This document shows positions 1 through 7,746 of a DNA stretch of 22,061 nucleotides, one piece after another. Positions within the stretch are counted from its first letter, which is position 1; every line of letters starts with the position of its first letter. The stretch comes from Micavibrio sp. Lineage in GTDB: Bacteria; Pseudomonadota; Alphaproteobacteria; Micavibrionales; Micavibrionaceae. Both the position numbers and the translations under genes were made by a program. Location of the stretch: contig JAMONE010000249.1 of the NCBI GenBank assembly GCA_027066695.1, positions 1 to 22,061 on the forward strand, read 5' to 3'. Below the pieces are notes generated by a model. That model saw nothing but the letters and a program-made list of their open reading frames with translations, was not told where the DNA came from and did no database searches.

Positions 1-1
1 T

Positions 2-1072
2 AAACTTACAAAACTTGTGAGTAAAGCTGATGACGCTGCGATTGATGAGGCTTTGACGAAAATCGCTTCTATGCGCAAAACTAGCGAGCCTATAGAAGGT
101 AAACGCGCCTCAAAAGCTGGTGATATTTTGGTTATTGATTTCAAAGGCCGCACGGCTGACGATAATGTTGAACATCCAGGTATGGCCGCGGAAGGTCACA
201 GTCTCGAGCTTGGCAGTAATAGTTTTATTCCAGGTTTTGAAGATCAGTTAATTGGTAAAAAAGCTGATGATAAATTAGACGTTAAAGTTGCCTTCCCTGA
301 AGAATATGGCGCGGCGGAACTTGCTGGTCGTGATGCAATATTCGAAGTAACAATCCACGAAATCCGTCAAAGCGTTGATGCAGTTATCAATGATGATTTC
401 GCAAAAGATCTTGGCCTTGATGATCTTGAAGCATTACGCAAAGCCGTTGCAGACCAAACAAACCAAGAATTTGACGGACACTCCCGTTTGAAACTTAAGA
501 AAGAACTATTGGATCAATTGGATGATGCTCATGAATTTGAAATACCACAAGGCATGAAAGAAATGGAGCTGCAAAACATTATGCAGCAAATTAATCTTGA
601 GAATCAACAACGCGGCGTTAATGCTGAGATGAGCGATGAAGAAAAAGAAGAGCTAAGCGAAATTGCGGATCGCCGCGTACGCCTTGGTCTTGTATTATCA
701 GAAATCGGTAAAGAAAATAATATCCAGATTTCTGATGCAGAAGTTCAAAAAGCTGTTATTACCGAAGCCCAAAAATATCCGGGTCAGGAAAAAGAAGTTT
801 TTGATTACTTTGCAAAAAACCGTGACGCCCTCGAATCACTACGCGCACCTATCTATGAGGACAAAGTTGTTGATTTCATTCTTGAACTGGCAACAGTTAC
901 AGAAAAAGAAGTTAGCGCGCAAGAGCTTACAGCCGAAGAGGAAACCGAAGAAAAACCAAAGGCAAAGAAAAAACCAGCGGCAAAAAAGAAACCTGCTGCG
1001 AAAAAAGATGAGAAATCATCTGACGATAAGCCTAAAGCAAAAAAAGCTGCTCCTAAGAAAAAAACTTCTTAA
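2..1072 (+). CDS. tig: Trigger factor, ribosome-associated chaperone/prolyl isomerase (5' end outside window)
   Basis: Trigger factor binds the ribosome exit tunnel and helps nascent chains fold. The frame is open to the left edge, so the N-terminal ribosome-binding domain (about the first 120 residues) lies outside the window; the GTG at 17 is only the first start-like codon inside. Numbering from that codon, residues ~35–115 are the FKBP-type isomerase domain (ILVIDFKGRT, then SFIPGFEDQLIG, then FPEEYGAAELAGR), and ~120–300 the helical C-terminal chaperone domain (MKEMELQNIMQQINLENQQ). The last ~50 residues are a Lys/Ala-rich tail with repeated KKKPAAK units, which looks like a flexible basic extension. 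clpP follows after a hairpin terminator, the usual tig–clpP order. The family assignment is secure from these motifs. Confidence 0.95.
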   Translation, partial: KLTKLVSKADDAAIDEALTKIASMRKTSEPIEGKRASKAGDILVIDFKGRTADDNVEHPGMAAEGHSLELGSNSFIPGFEDQLIGKKADDKLDVKVAFPEEYGAAELAGRDAIFEVTIHEIRQSVDAVINDDFAKDLGLDDLEALRKAVADQTNQEFDGHSRLKLKKELLDQLDDAHEFEIPQGMKEMELQNIMQQINLENQQRGVNAEMSDEEKEELSEIADRRVRLGLVLSEIGKENNIQISDAEVQKAVITEAQKYPGQEKEVFDYFAKNRDALESLRAPIYEDKVVDFILELATVTEKEVSAQELTAEEETEEKPKAKKKPAAKKKPAAKKDEKSSDDKPKAKKAAPKKKTS

Positions 1073-1107
1073 AAGTATAAAAATAAAAAATTTATATAAA
1101 AATCTTG

Positions 1108-1140
1108 AACAAACCGTGGCTAGTTAGTACGGTTTGTTTT
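1108..1140 (+). terminator. Rho-independent terminator of tig
   Basis: A perfect 10-bp stem, AACAAACCGT (1108–1117) with ACGGTTTGTT (1129–1138), has an 11-nt loop, and the T-rich 3' arm runs into two more T. It sits 36 bases after the tig stop and just before clpP, so it probably separates the two transcripts or attenuates read-through. Confidence 0.6.
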
Positions 1141-1151
1141 GACTCCAAAGC

Positions 1152-1853
1152 ATGTCGCATGAGTCGTATTTGCCACCTAATAACAAAGTTGTAGAAAATA
1201 TGTCTAATTTTAACCCACTTGATACCTATATGAACCATCTTGTCCCTACTGTTATTGAGCAGACAAACCGCGGAGAACGCGCGTTTGACATCTATTCACG
1301 ACTATTGAAGGAGCGCATTATCTTTCTTACTGGCGAGGTTAACGACCATGTTTCTGCGTTGATATGTGCGCAGCTATTATTCTTGGAATCAGAAAACCCT
1401 AATAAAGAAATTTCTTTCTACATTAATTCCCCAGGCGGCGTTGTTACCGCGGGGCTTGCAATGTATGACACAATGCAATATATCCGCCCTAAAGTATCAA
1501 CCGTATGTGTCGGGCAAGCCGCGTCTATGGGCTCTTTCTTGCTTATGGCGGGAGAGAAAGGCCTGCGCTATTCACTGCCAAATTCACGTATTATGATTCA
1601 TCAGCCATCTGGCGGAGCGCGCGGGCAAGCAACAGACATTGAAATCCAAGCTAAAGAAATTTTGCGCCTGCGCCATAGCCTTAATCAAACATATGTTAAA
1701 CATACGGGGCAAAAGCTAAAAACCGTAGAAGACGCCATGGATCGTGACAATTTCATGAGCGCACAAGAAGCAAAAGACTGGGGTTTAATTGACCATGTTG
1801 TAGAATCAAAGCCTACTCCCGATAAAAAAGATAAAGAAAGTAAGAAAAAGTAA
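1152..1853 (+). CDS. clpP: ATP-dependent Clp protease proteolytic subunit
   Basis: ClpP forms the tetradecameric serine-protease barrel that degrades proteins fed in by ClpX or ClpA. The catalytic triad is visible: Ser125 in GQAASMGSFLL, His150 in MIHQPSGG and Asp199 in DRDNFMSA, plus the INSPGG oxyanion region at 91–96. The 233-aa length is slightly long: there are about 16 extra N-terminal residues and a Lys/Asp-rich C-terminal tail (DKKDKESKKK). The next Met (codon at 1200) would give 217 aa, nearer the family norm. Neither start has a convincing ribosome-binding site, so the start is uncertain. Unusually, the downstream neighbour is lon and not clpX, so the ATPase partner must be encoded elsewhere. 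Confidence 0.96.
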   Translation: MSHESYLPPNNKVVENMSNFNPLDTYMNHLVPTVIEQTNRGERAFDIYSRLLKERIIFLTGEVNDHVSALICAQLLFLESENPNKEISFYINSPGGVVTAGLAMYDTMQYIRPKVSTVCVGQAASMGSFLLMAGEKGLRYSLPNSRIMIHQPSGGARGQATDIEIQAKEILRLRHSLNQTYVKHTGQKLKTVEDAMDRDNFMSAQEAKDWGLIDHVVESKPTPDKKDKESKKK

Positions 1854-1881
1854 ATCTTTTCATGCTTAAAATAACTTAAAT

Positions 1882-2039
1882 ATGCTCTATAGAAACCTCT
1901 GCAAAAGCATAGTTTTCTATATATTTTCTATTTTACACACGCTGCGCTGCGGGTTACAGCAATGCTGTAACCATAGAACGCCCTTTAAAACAAGTTTTGC
2001 AGAGCATTCTATATTATGTTTTTTGGCATTATAGAGCAT
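1882..2039. repeat. Nested inverted-repeat element between clpP and lon
   Basis: Three inverted repeats are nested around one centre. The outer arms are ATGCTCTATA (1882–1891) and TATAGAGCAT (2030–2039). The middle arms are CTCTGCAAAA (1897–1906) and TTTTGCAGAG (1995–2004). The inner hairpin is GGTTACAGC (1952–1960) with GCTGTAACC (1964–1972) around a 3-nt loop. All arms are perfect. The layout resembles a small palindromic mobile element (MITE or Rickettsia-type palindromic repeat), but no second copy was noticed in the window. A structured clpP 3' UTR or lon 5' region is the alternative. It occupies the place where clpX is normally found. Confidence 0.6.
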
Positions 2040-2120
2040 TTTTATATTGAAATTGCTTTCAAAACATAGCTTTTCACCGCATAATGAACATATCTATTGA
2101 TATATAAGGACTTTAATTGA

Positions 2121-4529
2121 ATGTTAGATGAAAACACATCCTATGCTGTTCTCCCATTAAGAGACATTGTTGTTTTTCCGCACATGATTGTACCGCTATT
2201 TGTTGGACGCGCAAAATCTATTCAGGCATTAGAGCATGTAATGCTTAATGATAAACAAGTGCTTTTGGTTACTCAAAAAACACCAACCGAAAATGATCCT
2301 AACCTAGAAGATCTTTACGACGTTGGAACAATAGGCACAATTTTGCAATTGCTAAAACTGCCTGACGGCACGGTTAAAGTCCTTGTTGAAGGCGGCGAGC
2401 GCGTGCGTCTTTCTAATCTAAATGATGATAAAGGCTATATGGAAGCCAACGTAGCTGAGATTATCGATACCTCAATTAAAGATGATGAGCTTAAAGCTTT
2501 AGCGCGCGCCGTCATGACGCAGTTTGAGCAATATGTTAAGCTAAACAAGAAAATCCCACCTGAAGTCATTGTTTCTATTAATCAAATAGAAGAACCTGCA
2601 AAAATGGTTGATACCGTTGCATCACACATGGCATTAAAACTAGATCAGAAACAGGGCTTGCTTGAACTGGAAACTACGAGTGAGCGTTTGGAGCGTATAT
2701 ACAGCTTTATGGAAGGCGAAATTGGGGTTTTGCAAGTTGAAAAGCGTGTACGCAGCCGTGTAAAACGCCAAATGGAAAAAACTCAGCGCGAATATTATTT
2801 AAATGAACAAATGAAGGCTATTCAAAAAGAATTAGGCGATGGAACAGACAGCCTCGATGAGCTTGGCGAGCTTCAAAAGAGAATAGACGACGCAAAAATG
2901 CCTAAGGACGTAACTGAACGCGCCAAAACGGAAATGAAAAAACTCCGCCAGATGAGCCCTATGTCCGCAGAGGCCACAGTCGTGCGCAATTATCTCGATT
3001 GGCTTTTGAATGTACCGTGGAAGAAACGCTCACGCGTGAAAAAAGATATTAAAATTGCCAAAGCAGTTTTGGATAAAGATCATTATGGCTTGGATAAAGT
3101 AAAAGAGCGCATATTGGAATATCTCGCAGTGCAGCAACGCACAGGCAAAGTGCGCGGTACTATACTTTGCCTTGCTGGCCCTCCGGGAGTTGGTAAAACA
3201 TCGCTTGGAAAATCTATTGCCAGAGCAACTAACCGTAATTTTGTGCGCATGTCTTTGGGCGGCGTACGTGATGAAAGCGAGATTCGCGGACATAGACGCA
3301 CCTATATCGGCGCAATGCCAGGAAAAGTCATTCAAGGCATGAAAAAAGCGAAAACAGTAAACCCCCTATTCCTTTTCGATGAAATTGATAAGCTCGGTTC
3401 TGACTGGCGCGGAGATCCTAGCTCTGCCCTACTGGAAGTTCTTGACCCTGAGCAAAATGAAAAATTTCAAGATCATTACCTTGAGCTAGACTATGATCTT
3501 TCAGATGTCATGTTTGTATGTACAGCTAATAATATTGCCAACATGCCGCGCCCGCTGCTTGATCGTATGGAGATCATCCGCATTTCAGGCTATACAGAAG
3601 ATGAGAAACTCCAAATTGTTAAACGCCACTTATTGAAAAAGCAAATGAAGCTAGCAGGGCTTAAACGTGATGAGTTTAAGATCAGTGATGCCGCTATTCG
3701 TGAGCTTATCCGTTATTACACACGTGAGGCTGGCGTGCGCGGGTTAGAGCGTGAGCTTGCCAATCTATGCCGTAAATCAATAAAAGATATATTGATGAAA
3801 GGACGTAAAAGCGTATCAATCACTCCGCGCGGCATTGAAAAATATGCTGGTGTGCGCAAATGTCGTTATGGTGAAATTGAAGAAAACCACCGAATCGGCG
3901 TTGTTAATGGCTTGGCATACACAGAAAGCGGCGGCGATCTGCTCTCTATCGAGGCAGTCACTATGCCAGGTAAGGATTGCAAAGTTTCAACAACGGGAAA
4001 TCTAAAAGATGTGATGAGGGAATCTATTACCGTTGCAGAAATGCTTACAAAATCACGTGCGGCGCAATATGGATTCGATTATGAAATACTTAAAGAAAAA
4101 CAAATTCATGTTCATGTGCCAGAAGGCGCAACGCCAAAGGACGGGCCTTCGGCGGGTGCGGCTATGGTTACGGCGATTATTTCTGCATTATCTGGGATTG
4201 AAATTCACAAAGATATAGCCATGACAGGTGAGGTAAATTTACGCGGTAACGTTACAGCGATTGGCGGGCTAAAGGAAAAACTGCTTGCCGCCCTTAGAGG
4301 AGGCATTAAAAAGGTGCTAATTCCTAAGGATAATGAGAAGGATTTAGCTGATATCCCTAAAAATGTGCTTAAGGGACTCGAAATTATTCCTGTAAATACT
4401 ATTGATGAAGTGCTTTCGCATGCACTTTTAGAGATGCCAACTCCACTAAATTCAGTGAAAACAGGCGAATTAGAGCAAATTTCTTCAAAAACTGCGGAAA
4501 ATAAGGAAGAAATAGTGATTCACCATTGA
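2121..4529 (+). CDS. lon: Lon ATP-dependent serine protease
   Basis: Lon is a homohexameric cytosolic AAA+ protease that removes damaged and regulatory proteins. At 802 aa it has normal length. The N-terminal substrate-binding domain spans ~1–300, starting YAVLPLRDIVVFPHMIVPL. The AAA+ module has Walker A GPPGVGKTS at 353–361 and Walker B LFLFDEIDK with Asp420/Glu421. The protease domain has Ser677 in PKDGPSAGAA and Lys720 in GGLKEKLLAA, the Ser–Lys catalytic dyad. A good ribosome-binding site (AAGGA, ~2106–2110) precedes the ATG. The last ~35 residues form a hydrophilic tail outside the conserved fold. An HU gene follows, as in many proteobacteria. A small inverted repeat, TTGAAA-TTGC-TTTCAA (2047–2062), lies upstream and could be regulatory, but this is unproven. 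Confidence 0.98.
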   Translation: MLDENTSYAVLPLRDIVVFPHMIVPLFVGRAKSIQALEHVMLNDKQVLLVTQKTPTENDPNLEDLYDVGTIGTILQLLKLPDGTVKVLVEGGERVRLSNLNDDKGYMEANVAEIIDTSIKDDELKALARAVMTQFEQYVKLNKKIPPEVIVSINQIEEPAKMVDTVASHMALKLDQKQGLLELETTSERLERIYSFMEGEIGVLQVEKRVRSRVKRQMEKTQREYYLNEQMKAIQKELGDGTDSLDELGELQKRIDDAKMPKDVTERAKTEMKKLRQMSPMSAEATVVRNYLDWLLNVPWKKRSRVKKDIKIAKAVLDKDHYGLDKVKERILEYLAVQQRTGKVRGTILCLAGPPGVGKTSLGKSIARATNRNFVRMSLGGVRDESEIRGHRRTYIGAMPGKVIQGMKKAKTVNPLFLFDEIDKLGSDWRGDPSSALLEVLDPEQNEKFQDHYLELDYDLSDVMFVCTANNIANMPRPLLDRMEIIRISGYTEDEKLQIVKRHLLKKQMKLAGLKRDEFKISDAAIRELIRYYTREAGVRGLERELANLCRKSIKDILMKGRKSVSITPRGIEKYAGVRKCRYGEIEENHRIGVVNGLAYTESGGDLLSIEAVTMPGKDCKVSTTGNLKDVMRESITVAEMLTKSRAAQYGFDYEILKEKQIHVHVPEGATPKDGPSAGAAMVTAIISALSGIEIHKDIAMTGEVNLRGNVTAIGGLKEKLLAALRGGIKKVLIPKDNEKDLADIPKNVLKGLEIIPVNTIDEVLSHALLEMPTPLNSVKTGELEQISSKTAENKEEIVIHH

Positions 4530-4622
4530 GTCTTGCAAAAAAAATGGTTACAAAGGAATCATCTTAAATAATTGGAAACGCACAGTGACTATATGTTTTG
4601 TGTTTTTCATGAATTTGGGGGG

Positions 4623-4648
4623 CTATTTCAAAAATGGTTTTGAAATAG
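4623..4648. promoter_or_regulatory. Perfect 11-bp inverted repeat in the HU upstream region
   Basis: CTATTTCAAAA (4623–4633) and TTTTGAAATAG (4638–4648) flank a 4-nt loop. It lies 36 bases upstream of the HU start codon and no T-run follows, so it is not a typical terminator. It could be an operator or an mRNA hairpin just upstream of the HU ribosome-binding site. The function is inferred from position only. Confidence 0.4.
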
Positions 4649-4683
4649 TATTGATTGAAAATTAACACTAAGGGAGTTTCCTA

Positions 4684-4968
4684 ATGAACAAGCAAGATCT
4701 AGTATCAAAAGTGGCTGAATCAACTGAGATGTCTAAGCAAAAAGCAGCATCTGCTGTTGACGCAGTTATTGAAGCCATTAAAGGCAGCCTAAAGGGCGGC
4801 GAAGATGTTCGCCTTGTTGGTTTTGGTACATTTTCAGTATCAGACCGCGCTGCAACAACTGGCCGTAACCCACGCACTGGTGAGCCAATTCAAATTCCAG
4901 CTTCTAAACAGCCTAAATTCAAAGCTGGTAAAGAGCTTAAAGAAGCTGTAAACGGTAAAAAGAAATAA
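4684..4968 (+). CDS. hup: HU-family DNA-binding protein
   Basis: HU is a small dimeric nucleoid protein that bends DNA with two beta-arms. The 94-aa product has the expected layout: an N-terminal helical dimerisation part starting MNKQDLVSKVAESTEMSKQK, the turn VRLVGFGTFSV (~45–55), the arm with the HU signature GRNPRTGEPIQIPA (~63–76) and the C-terminal helix KFKAGKELKEAVN. A strong ribosome-binding site (AAGGGAG, 4670–4676) sits 7 bases before ATG, consistent with high expression. It follows lon, the common hupB position, with an inverted repeat upstream and a strong terminator downstream, so it is probably transcribed alone. HU alpha and beta cannot be told apart from sequence alone. Confidence 0.96.
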   Translation: MNKQDLVSKVAESTEMSKQKAASAVDAVIEAIKGSLKGGEDVRLVGFGTFSVSDRAATTGRNPRTGEPIQIPASKQPKFKAGKELKEAVNGKKK

Positions 4969-4988
4969 TTTTACTGTTATAAAATTTT

Positions 4989-5024
4989 ATTCGGCCGTTC
5001 AATTATATGCGGCCGAATTTTTTT
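4989..5024 (+). terminator. Rho-independent terminator after HU
   Basis: The stem ATTCGGCCG (4989–4997) pairs with CGGCCGAAT (5010–5018) and is followed by six T. It is GC-rich against an AT-rich background and starts 20 bases after the HU stop. Confidence 0.85.
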
Positions 5025-5092
5025 GTAAAAATATTCAATATCTCCTTGCTTTTTGTTGTAAGAGACATTAAACATATCCCTTCGATTGGTCA

Positions 5093-5168
5093 GGGTGATT
5101 AGCTCAGCTGGGAGAGCATCTCGTTTACACCGAGAGGGTCGGCGGTTCGATCCCGTCATCACCCACCA
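5093..5168 (+). tRNA. tRNA-Val (anticodon UAC)
   Basis: A full cloverleaf can be folded: acceptor GGGTGAT/ATCACCC, D-arm TAGCTCAGCTGGGAGAGC, anticodon stem TCTCG/CGAGA around the loop TTTACAC (anticodon TAC), variable GGGTC, and T-arm GGCGG-TTCGATC-CCGTC with one A-type discriminator. The CCA end is encoded (5166–5168). The total is 76 nt. Confidence 0.95.
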
Positions 5169-5516
5169 ATCGACCATTTTCCTACATTCATTGACATTCA
5201 TTTGTGAGCGTGTAATCATTAGCTACTAACGCTTTTGATTTTATTGCTGTGTTTTACCGTTCGCTATTATTCGGGGGCAACCAGATTAATTAAGAAGCAT
5301 TTAAATCTCCAAAGTTGCCTAAGAAAGTATAGCAGATATTAAATTTTTTAAACAGGTTCTGATAGCGTTTAACTATGGCTCAGCAGCTCAATGTATTATA
5401 ATAGTGCTCTAAAAATTGGGGTGTACGTTTTGAATTTTTGTTTTTAGCTTAAGGCATGTTAATTTTATATCAACTGATTATATGATTTATCTTAAAACTG
5501 AAGTACAATCCTTGTT
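5169..5516. other. 348-base intergenic stretch, no gene seen
   Basis: I see no coding signal or RNA fold here. A TATAAT box at 5397–5402 could be the −10 of the lipid-operon promoter, but no matching −35 is present at 16–18 bases. No ribosome-binding site is evident before the ATG at 5517. Confidence 0.4.
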
Positions 5517-6164
5517 ATGAATGAAAAAGAAAATAGACGACCACTTAAAGCCCGCAGTTGGGCAATCATGAAGAAAACGGCGCAGTGGATTAGCAAGAAG
5601 GATATAACGCCCAATCAAATATCGATTGCGAGCATTGTTTTTTCAGGTCTCGCTGGCCTTTTCTTTCTATTATTCCCGATTGCTGGTTCTACCCTGTGGT
5701 TTTATGCGTTGTTGATCCTGCTTTGTTTTGTAGGACGCGCGTTTTGTAATATTCTTGATGGGTTGGTTGCTGTTGAAGGTGGCAAGGCGACTGCTTCGGG
5801 TGAGTTGTTTAATGACATTCCTGATCGTATTTCAGATGCCCTTATCATTGTTAGCGCAGGTTACGCGGCAGGTATACCAACATTAGGGTGGTTGGCTGCC
5901 TTATTAGCCGTTATGACCGCCTATACCCGAACTCTTGGGAGGGGTTTAGGCGCACCCACTGACTTTCAAGGACCAATGTCAAAACTCCCCCGCATGTTGA
6001 TTATTTCTGCTGCTTGCTTTTTAACGCCTATTGAGGTCATGATTTGGCAGACAGGATACGCCCTCGCTCTGTCTTTGATAGTTATATCTATTGGTTGCGT
6101 TATCACAATCTGGAAGAGAGCAAAAAGCGCTTATGACTATTTAGAAGGAAATTCCGATGCCTGA
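5517..6164 (+). CDS. CDP-alcohol phosphatidyltransferase-like membrane protein with altered active-site motif
   Basis: This family transfers a phosphoalcohol or phosphatidyl group from a CDP-linked donor in the inner membrane. The 215-aa product has several hydrophobic segments (~38–55, ~60–75, ~108–135, ~160–198). The signature region follows the family spacing, normally D-xx-DG-xx-AR-x8-G-xxx-D-xxx-D. Here it reads N78, D81-G82, A85-V86, G95, N99, D103, so the first and third Asp are Asn and the Arg is Val. As I remember it, E. coli YnbA shows the same two Asn, which suggests a subfamily trait and not decay. The product is unknown. The stop overlaps the CdsA-like start by 8 bases. No ribosome-binding site is visible, so the start rests on the N-terminus fitting the family. 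Confidence 0.85.
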   Translation: MNEKENRRPLKARSWAIMKKTAQWISKKDITPNQISIASIVFSGLAGLFFLLFPIAGSTLWFYALLILLCFVGRAFCNILDGLVAVEGGKATASGELFNDIPDRISDALIIVSAGYAAGIPTLGWLAALLAVMTAYTRTLGRGLGAPTDFQGPMSKLPRMLIISAACFLTPIEVMIWQTGYALALSLIVISIGCVITIWKRAKSAYDYLEGNSDA

Positions 6165-7098
6165 TTTCTCTTTATCAAACCCTGTTCATGCAAGCATTGT
6201 GGCTATCTTTGGCCTTCTTTTTGCTTCAAGCATCATTGTTTTCTTTATCAGACGTAAGGATGAAAAAGACGAACATAAAGAGTTAGCTGACAGGGTAAAA
6301 AGCTGGTGGTTCATGATTGCTATTTTCTCTACGGCAATACTAACCCCCCCCATTGTCTCCGTTGTCTTTTTTTGCCTTATCAGCTTCTTGGCCTTTAAAG
6401 AATTCATTTCAATTATCCCGTTAAGACGCGCAGACCGCCGTGTTTTATTTTGGGCGTATCTCACCATCCCAATTCAATATGCATTGGTTTATATGGGTTG
6501 GTACGGATTGTTCATTATATTTATCCCTGTTTGGGTGTTTTTCTTACTGCCTTTTCGCTTGATAATATCAGGCCAAACAGACGGCTTTCTAAAATCTATA
6601 ACAGCCATTAGTTGGGGGCTTATGATTACGGTCTTTGCCATTTCCCATGCAGCGATGCTTATGAAATTTCCAGCGACAGAAGCGAACATTGCAGGCGGTC
6701 TCGGGCTGATTGTGTTTATGGTAATTCTTAATCAAGGTAACGATGTTGCGCAGTATGTTTGGGGCAAGCTTTTTGGGAAACATAAGATTGTACCAAAAGT
6801 TAGCCCTAAGAAAACGTGGGAAGGTTTCCTTGGCGGCGTTCTAACAACAATGATTGCTGCTGCTATTTTTGCACCATTCCTTACACCCTTTAGCTTCGTG
6901 TTTTCTCTTTTGGCTGGGTTGATGATTGCATGCGCCGGGTTTATCGGAGATGTAACATTTTCAGCTCTCAAAAGAGATTTAAAAATCAAAGATGCGGGAA
7001 GCCTGATACCCGGTCATGGCGGCATTCTTGATCGTATAGATTCATTAAGCCTAACAGCGCCATTGTTCTTCCATTTGGTGCGATTCTTCTACTATTAA
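6157..7098 (+). CDS. Phosphatidate cytidylyltransferase family protein (CdsA-like)
   Basis: CdsA enzymes convert phosphatidate and CTP to CDP-diacylglycerol in the inner membrane. The full CdsA signature is present at 269–295: SALKRDLKIKDAG, then LIPGHGGILDRID, with the metal/substrate-binding Asp279, His287, Asp292 and Asp295. Upstream is another conserved stretch, KIVPKVSPKKTWEGFLGG (~210–227). The 313-aa protein has about eight hydrophobic segments, beginning at ~12–32. A good ribosome-binding site (AGAAGGAA, 6143–6150) lies inside the previous gene, and the two genes overlap by 8 bases. With a CDP-alcohol phosphotransferase before and a PlsC acyltransferase after it, this may supply a dedicated CDP-lipid to its partner. 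It could instead be the cell's only CdsA, which the window cannot exclude. Confidence 0.92.
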   Translation: MPDFSLSNPVHASIVAIFGLLFASSIIVFFIRRKDEKDEHKELADRVKSWWFMIAIFSTAILTPPIVSVVFFCLISFLAFKEFISIIPLRRADRRVLFWAYLTIPIQYALVYMGWYGLFIIFIPVWVFFLLPFRLIISGQTDGFLKSITAISWGLMITVFAISHAAMLMKFPATEANIAGGLGLIVFMVILNQGNDVAQYVWGKLFGKHKIVPKVSPKKTWEGFLGGVLTTMIAAAIFAPFLTPFSFVFSLLAGLMIACAGFIGDVTFSALKRDLKIKDAGSLIPGHGGILDRIDSLSLTAPLFFHLVRFFYY

Positions 7099-7110
7099 GG
7101 GGTTAAGGCA

Positions 7111-7746
7111 ATGAATATTTTAAGACTTATTTTTTATGCGCTATTGGTTCGTCCATTTATAATTGTTTTTCTTGGTTTGAACACACGTAATTTAGACCGT
7201 CTAAAAGTTCATGATGGTGCTCATTTGGTTGCTGCAAATCACAACTCTCACCTCGATGCTATGGTTTTGATGAGCTTGTTTAAGCTCGAAGATATGAACA
7301 AGGTAAAGCTTGTTGCTGCCAAGGATTACTTTTGCCGAAATGCACTCTCAACATGGTTTTCTCTGAATATCATTGGTATTATTCCTATTGACCGTAAGGG
7401 CGAGAACGGCGATCCATTAGCACCAGTTATACAAGCTTTAGAAGAGGGCTATCTGGTTGTTATCTTCCCCGAAGGCAGCAGAGGAGAACCAGAGAAACGC
7501 AAGCCTTTGAAGTACGGGATAACCAAAATTTTAGAAGCAAAACCAGAGATTAAAATTACGCCCGTTTTCATGCACGGCCTTGGTAAATCATTGCCTCGTG
7601 GTGAAGGTCTATTTGTCCCTTTTATTTGTGAAATCAATGTTGGTGAGGAGCTATCGTGGGCAGGAGATCGTTCTCAATTGGTATCATCTCTTGAAGCCAC
7701 GTTTGATTCGTTGAAACAAGAAATGGAGCCCAAGGAATGGCTTTAA
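7111..7746 (+). CDS. PlsC-like 1-acyl-glycerol-3-phosphate acyltransferase
   Basis: This family acylates lysophosphatidic acid or related lipids to make phosphatidate. The catalytic HX4D motif is His44–Asp49 in NHNSHLD, the second block is IGIIPIDRKG (~88–97), and the substrate block FPEGSRG is at 119–125. An N-terminal hydrophobic segment (~5–23) should anchor it to the membrane. The 211-aa length is typical of a short PlsC. AAGGGG (7096–7101) precedes the ATG, 12 bases after the CdsA-like stop, and the 3' end overlaps the next gene by 10 bases. Its product, phosphatidate, would be the substrate of the CdsA-like neighbour, so the operon order reads as a short lipid pathway. The exact acceptor is unknown. 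Confidence 0.9.
   Translation: MNILRLIFYALLVRPFIIVFLGLNTRNLDRLKVHDGAHLVAANHNSHLDAMVLMSLFKLEDMNKVKLVAAKDYFCRNALSTWFSLNIIGIIPIDRKGENGDPLAPVIQALEEGYLVVIFPEGSRGEPEKRKPLKYGITKILEAKPEIKITPVFMHGLGKSLPRGEGLFVPFICEINVGEELSWAGDRSQLVSSLEATFDSLKQEMEPKEWL

Noticed and set aside
663..1127. 154-codon frame within trigger factor
   Set aside because: Lys/Leu-rich product is a frame-shifted shadow of the Lys-rich tig sequence.
4977..5219. Minus-strand 80-codon frame
   Set aside because: It runs across the HU terminator and the tRNA-Val gene.
5093..5220. Integration site at tRNA-Val
   Set aside because: No integrase and no repeated tRNA 3' end in the window.
5397..5402. TATAAT as a firm promoter for the lipid operon
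   Set aside because: No −35 match at acceptable spacing; kept only as a remark on the intergenic stretch.
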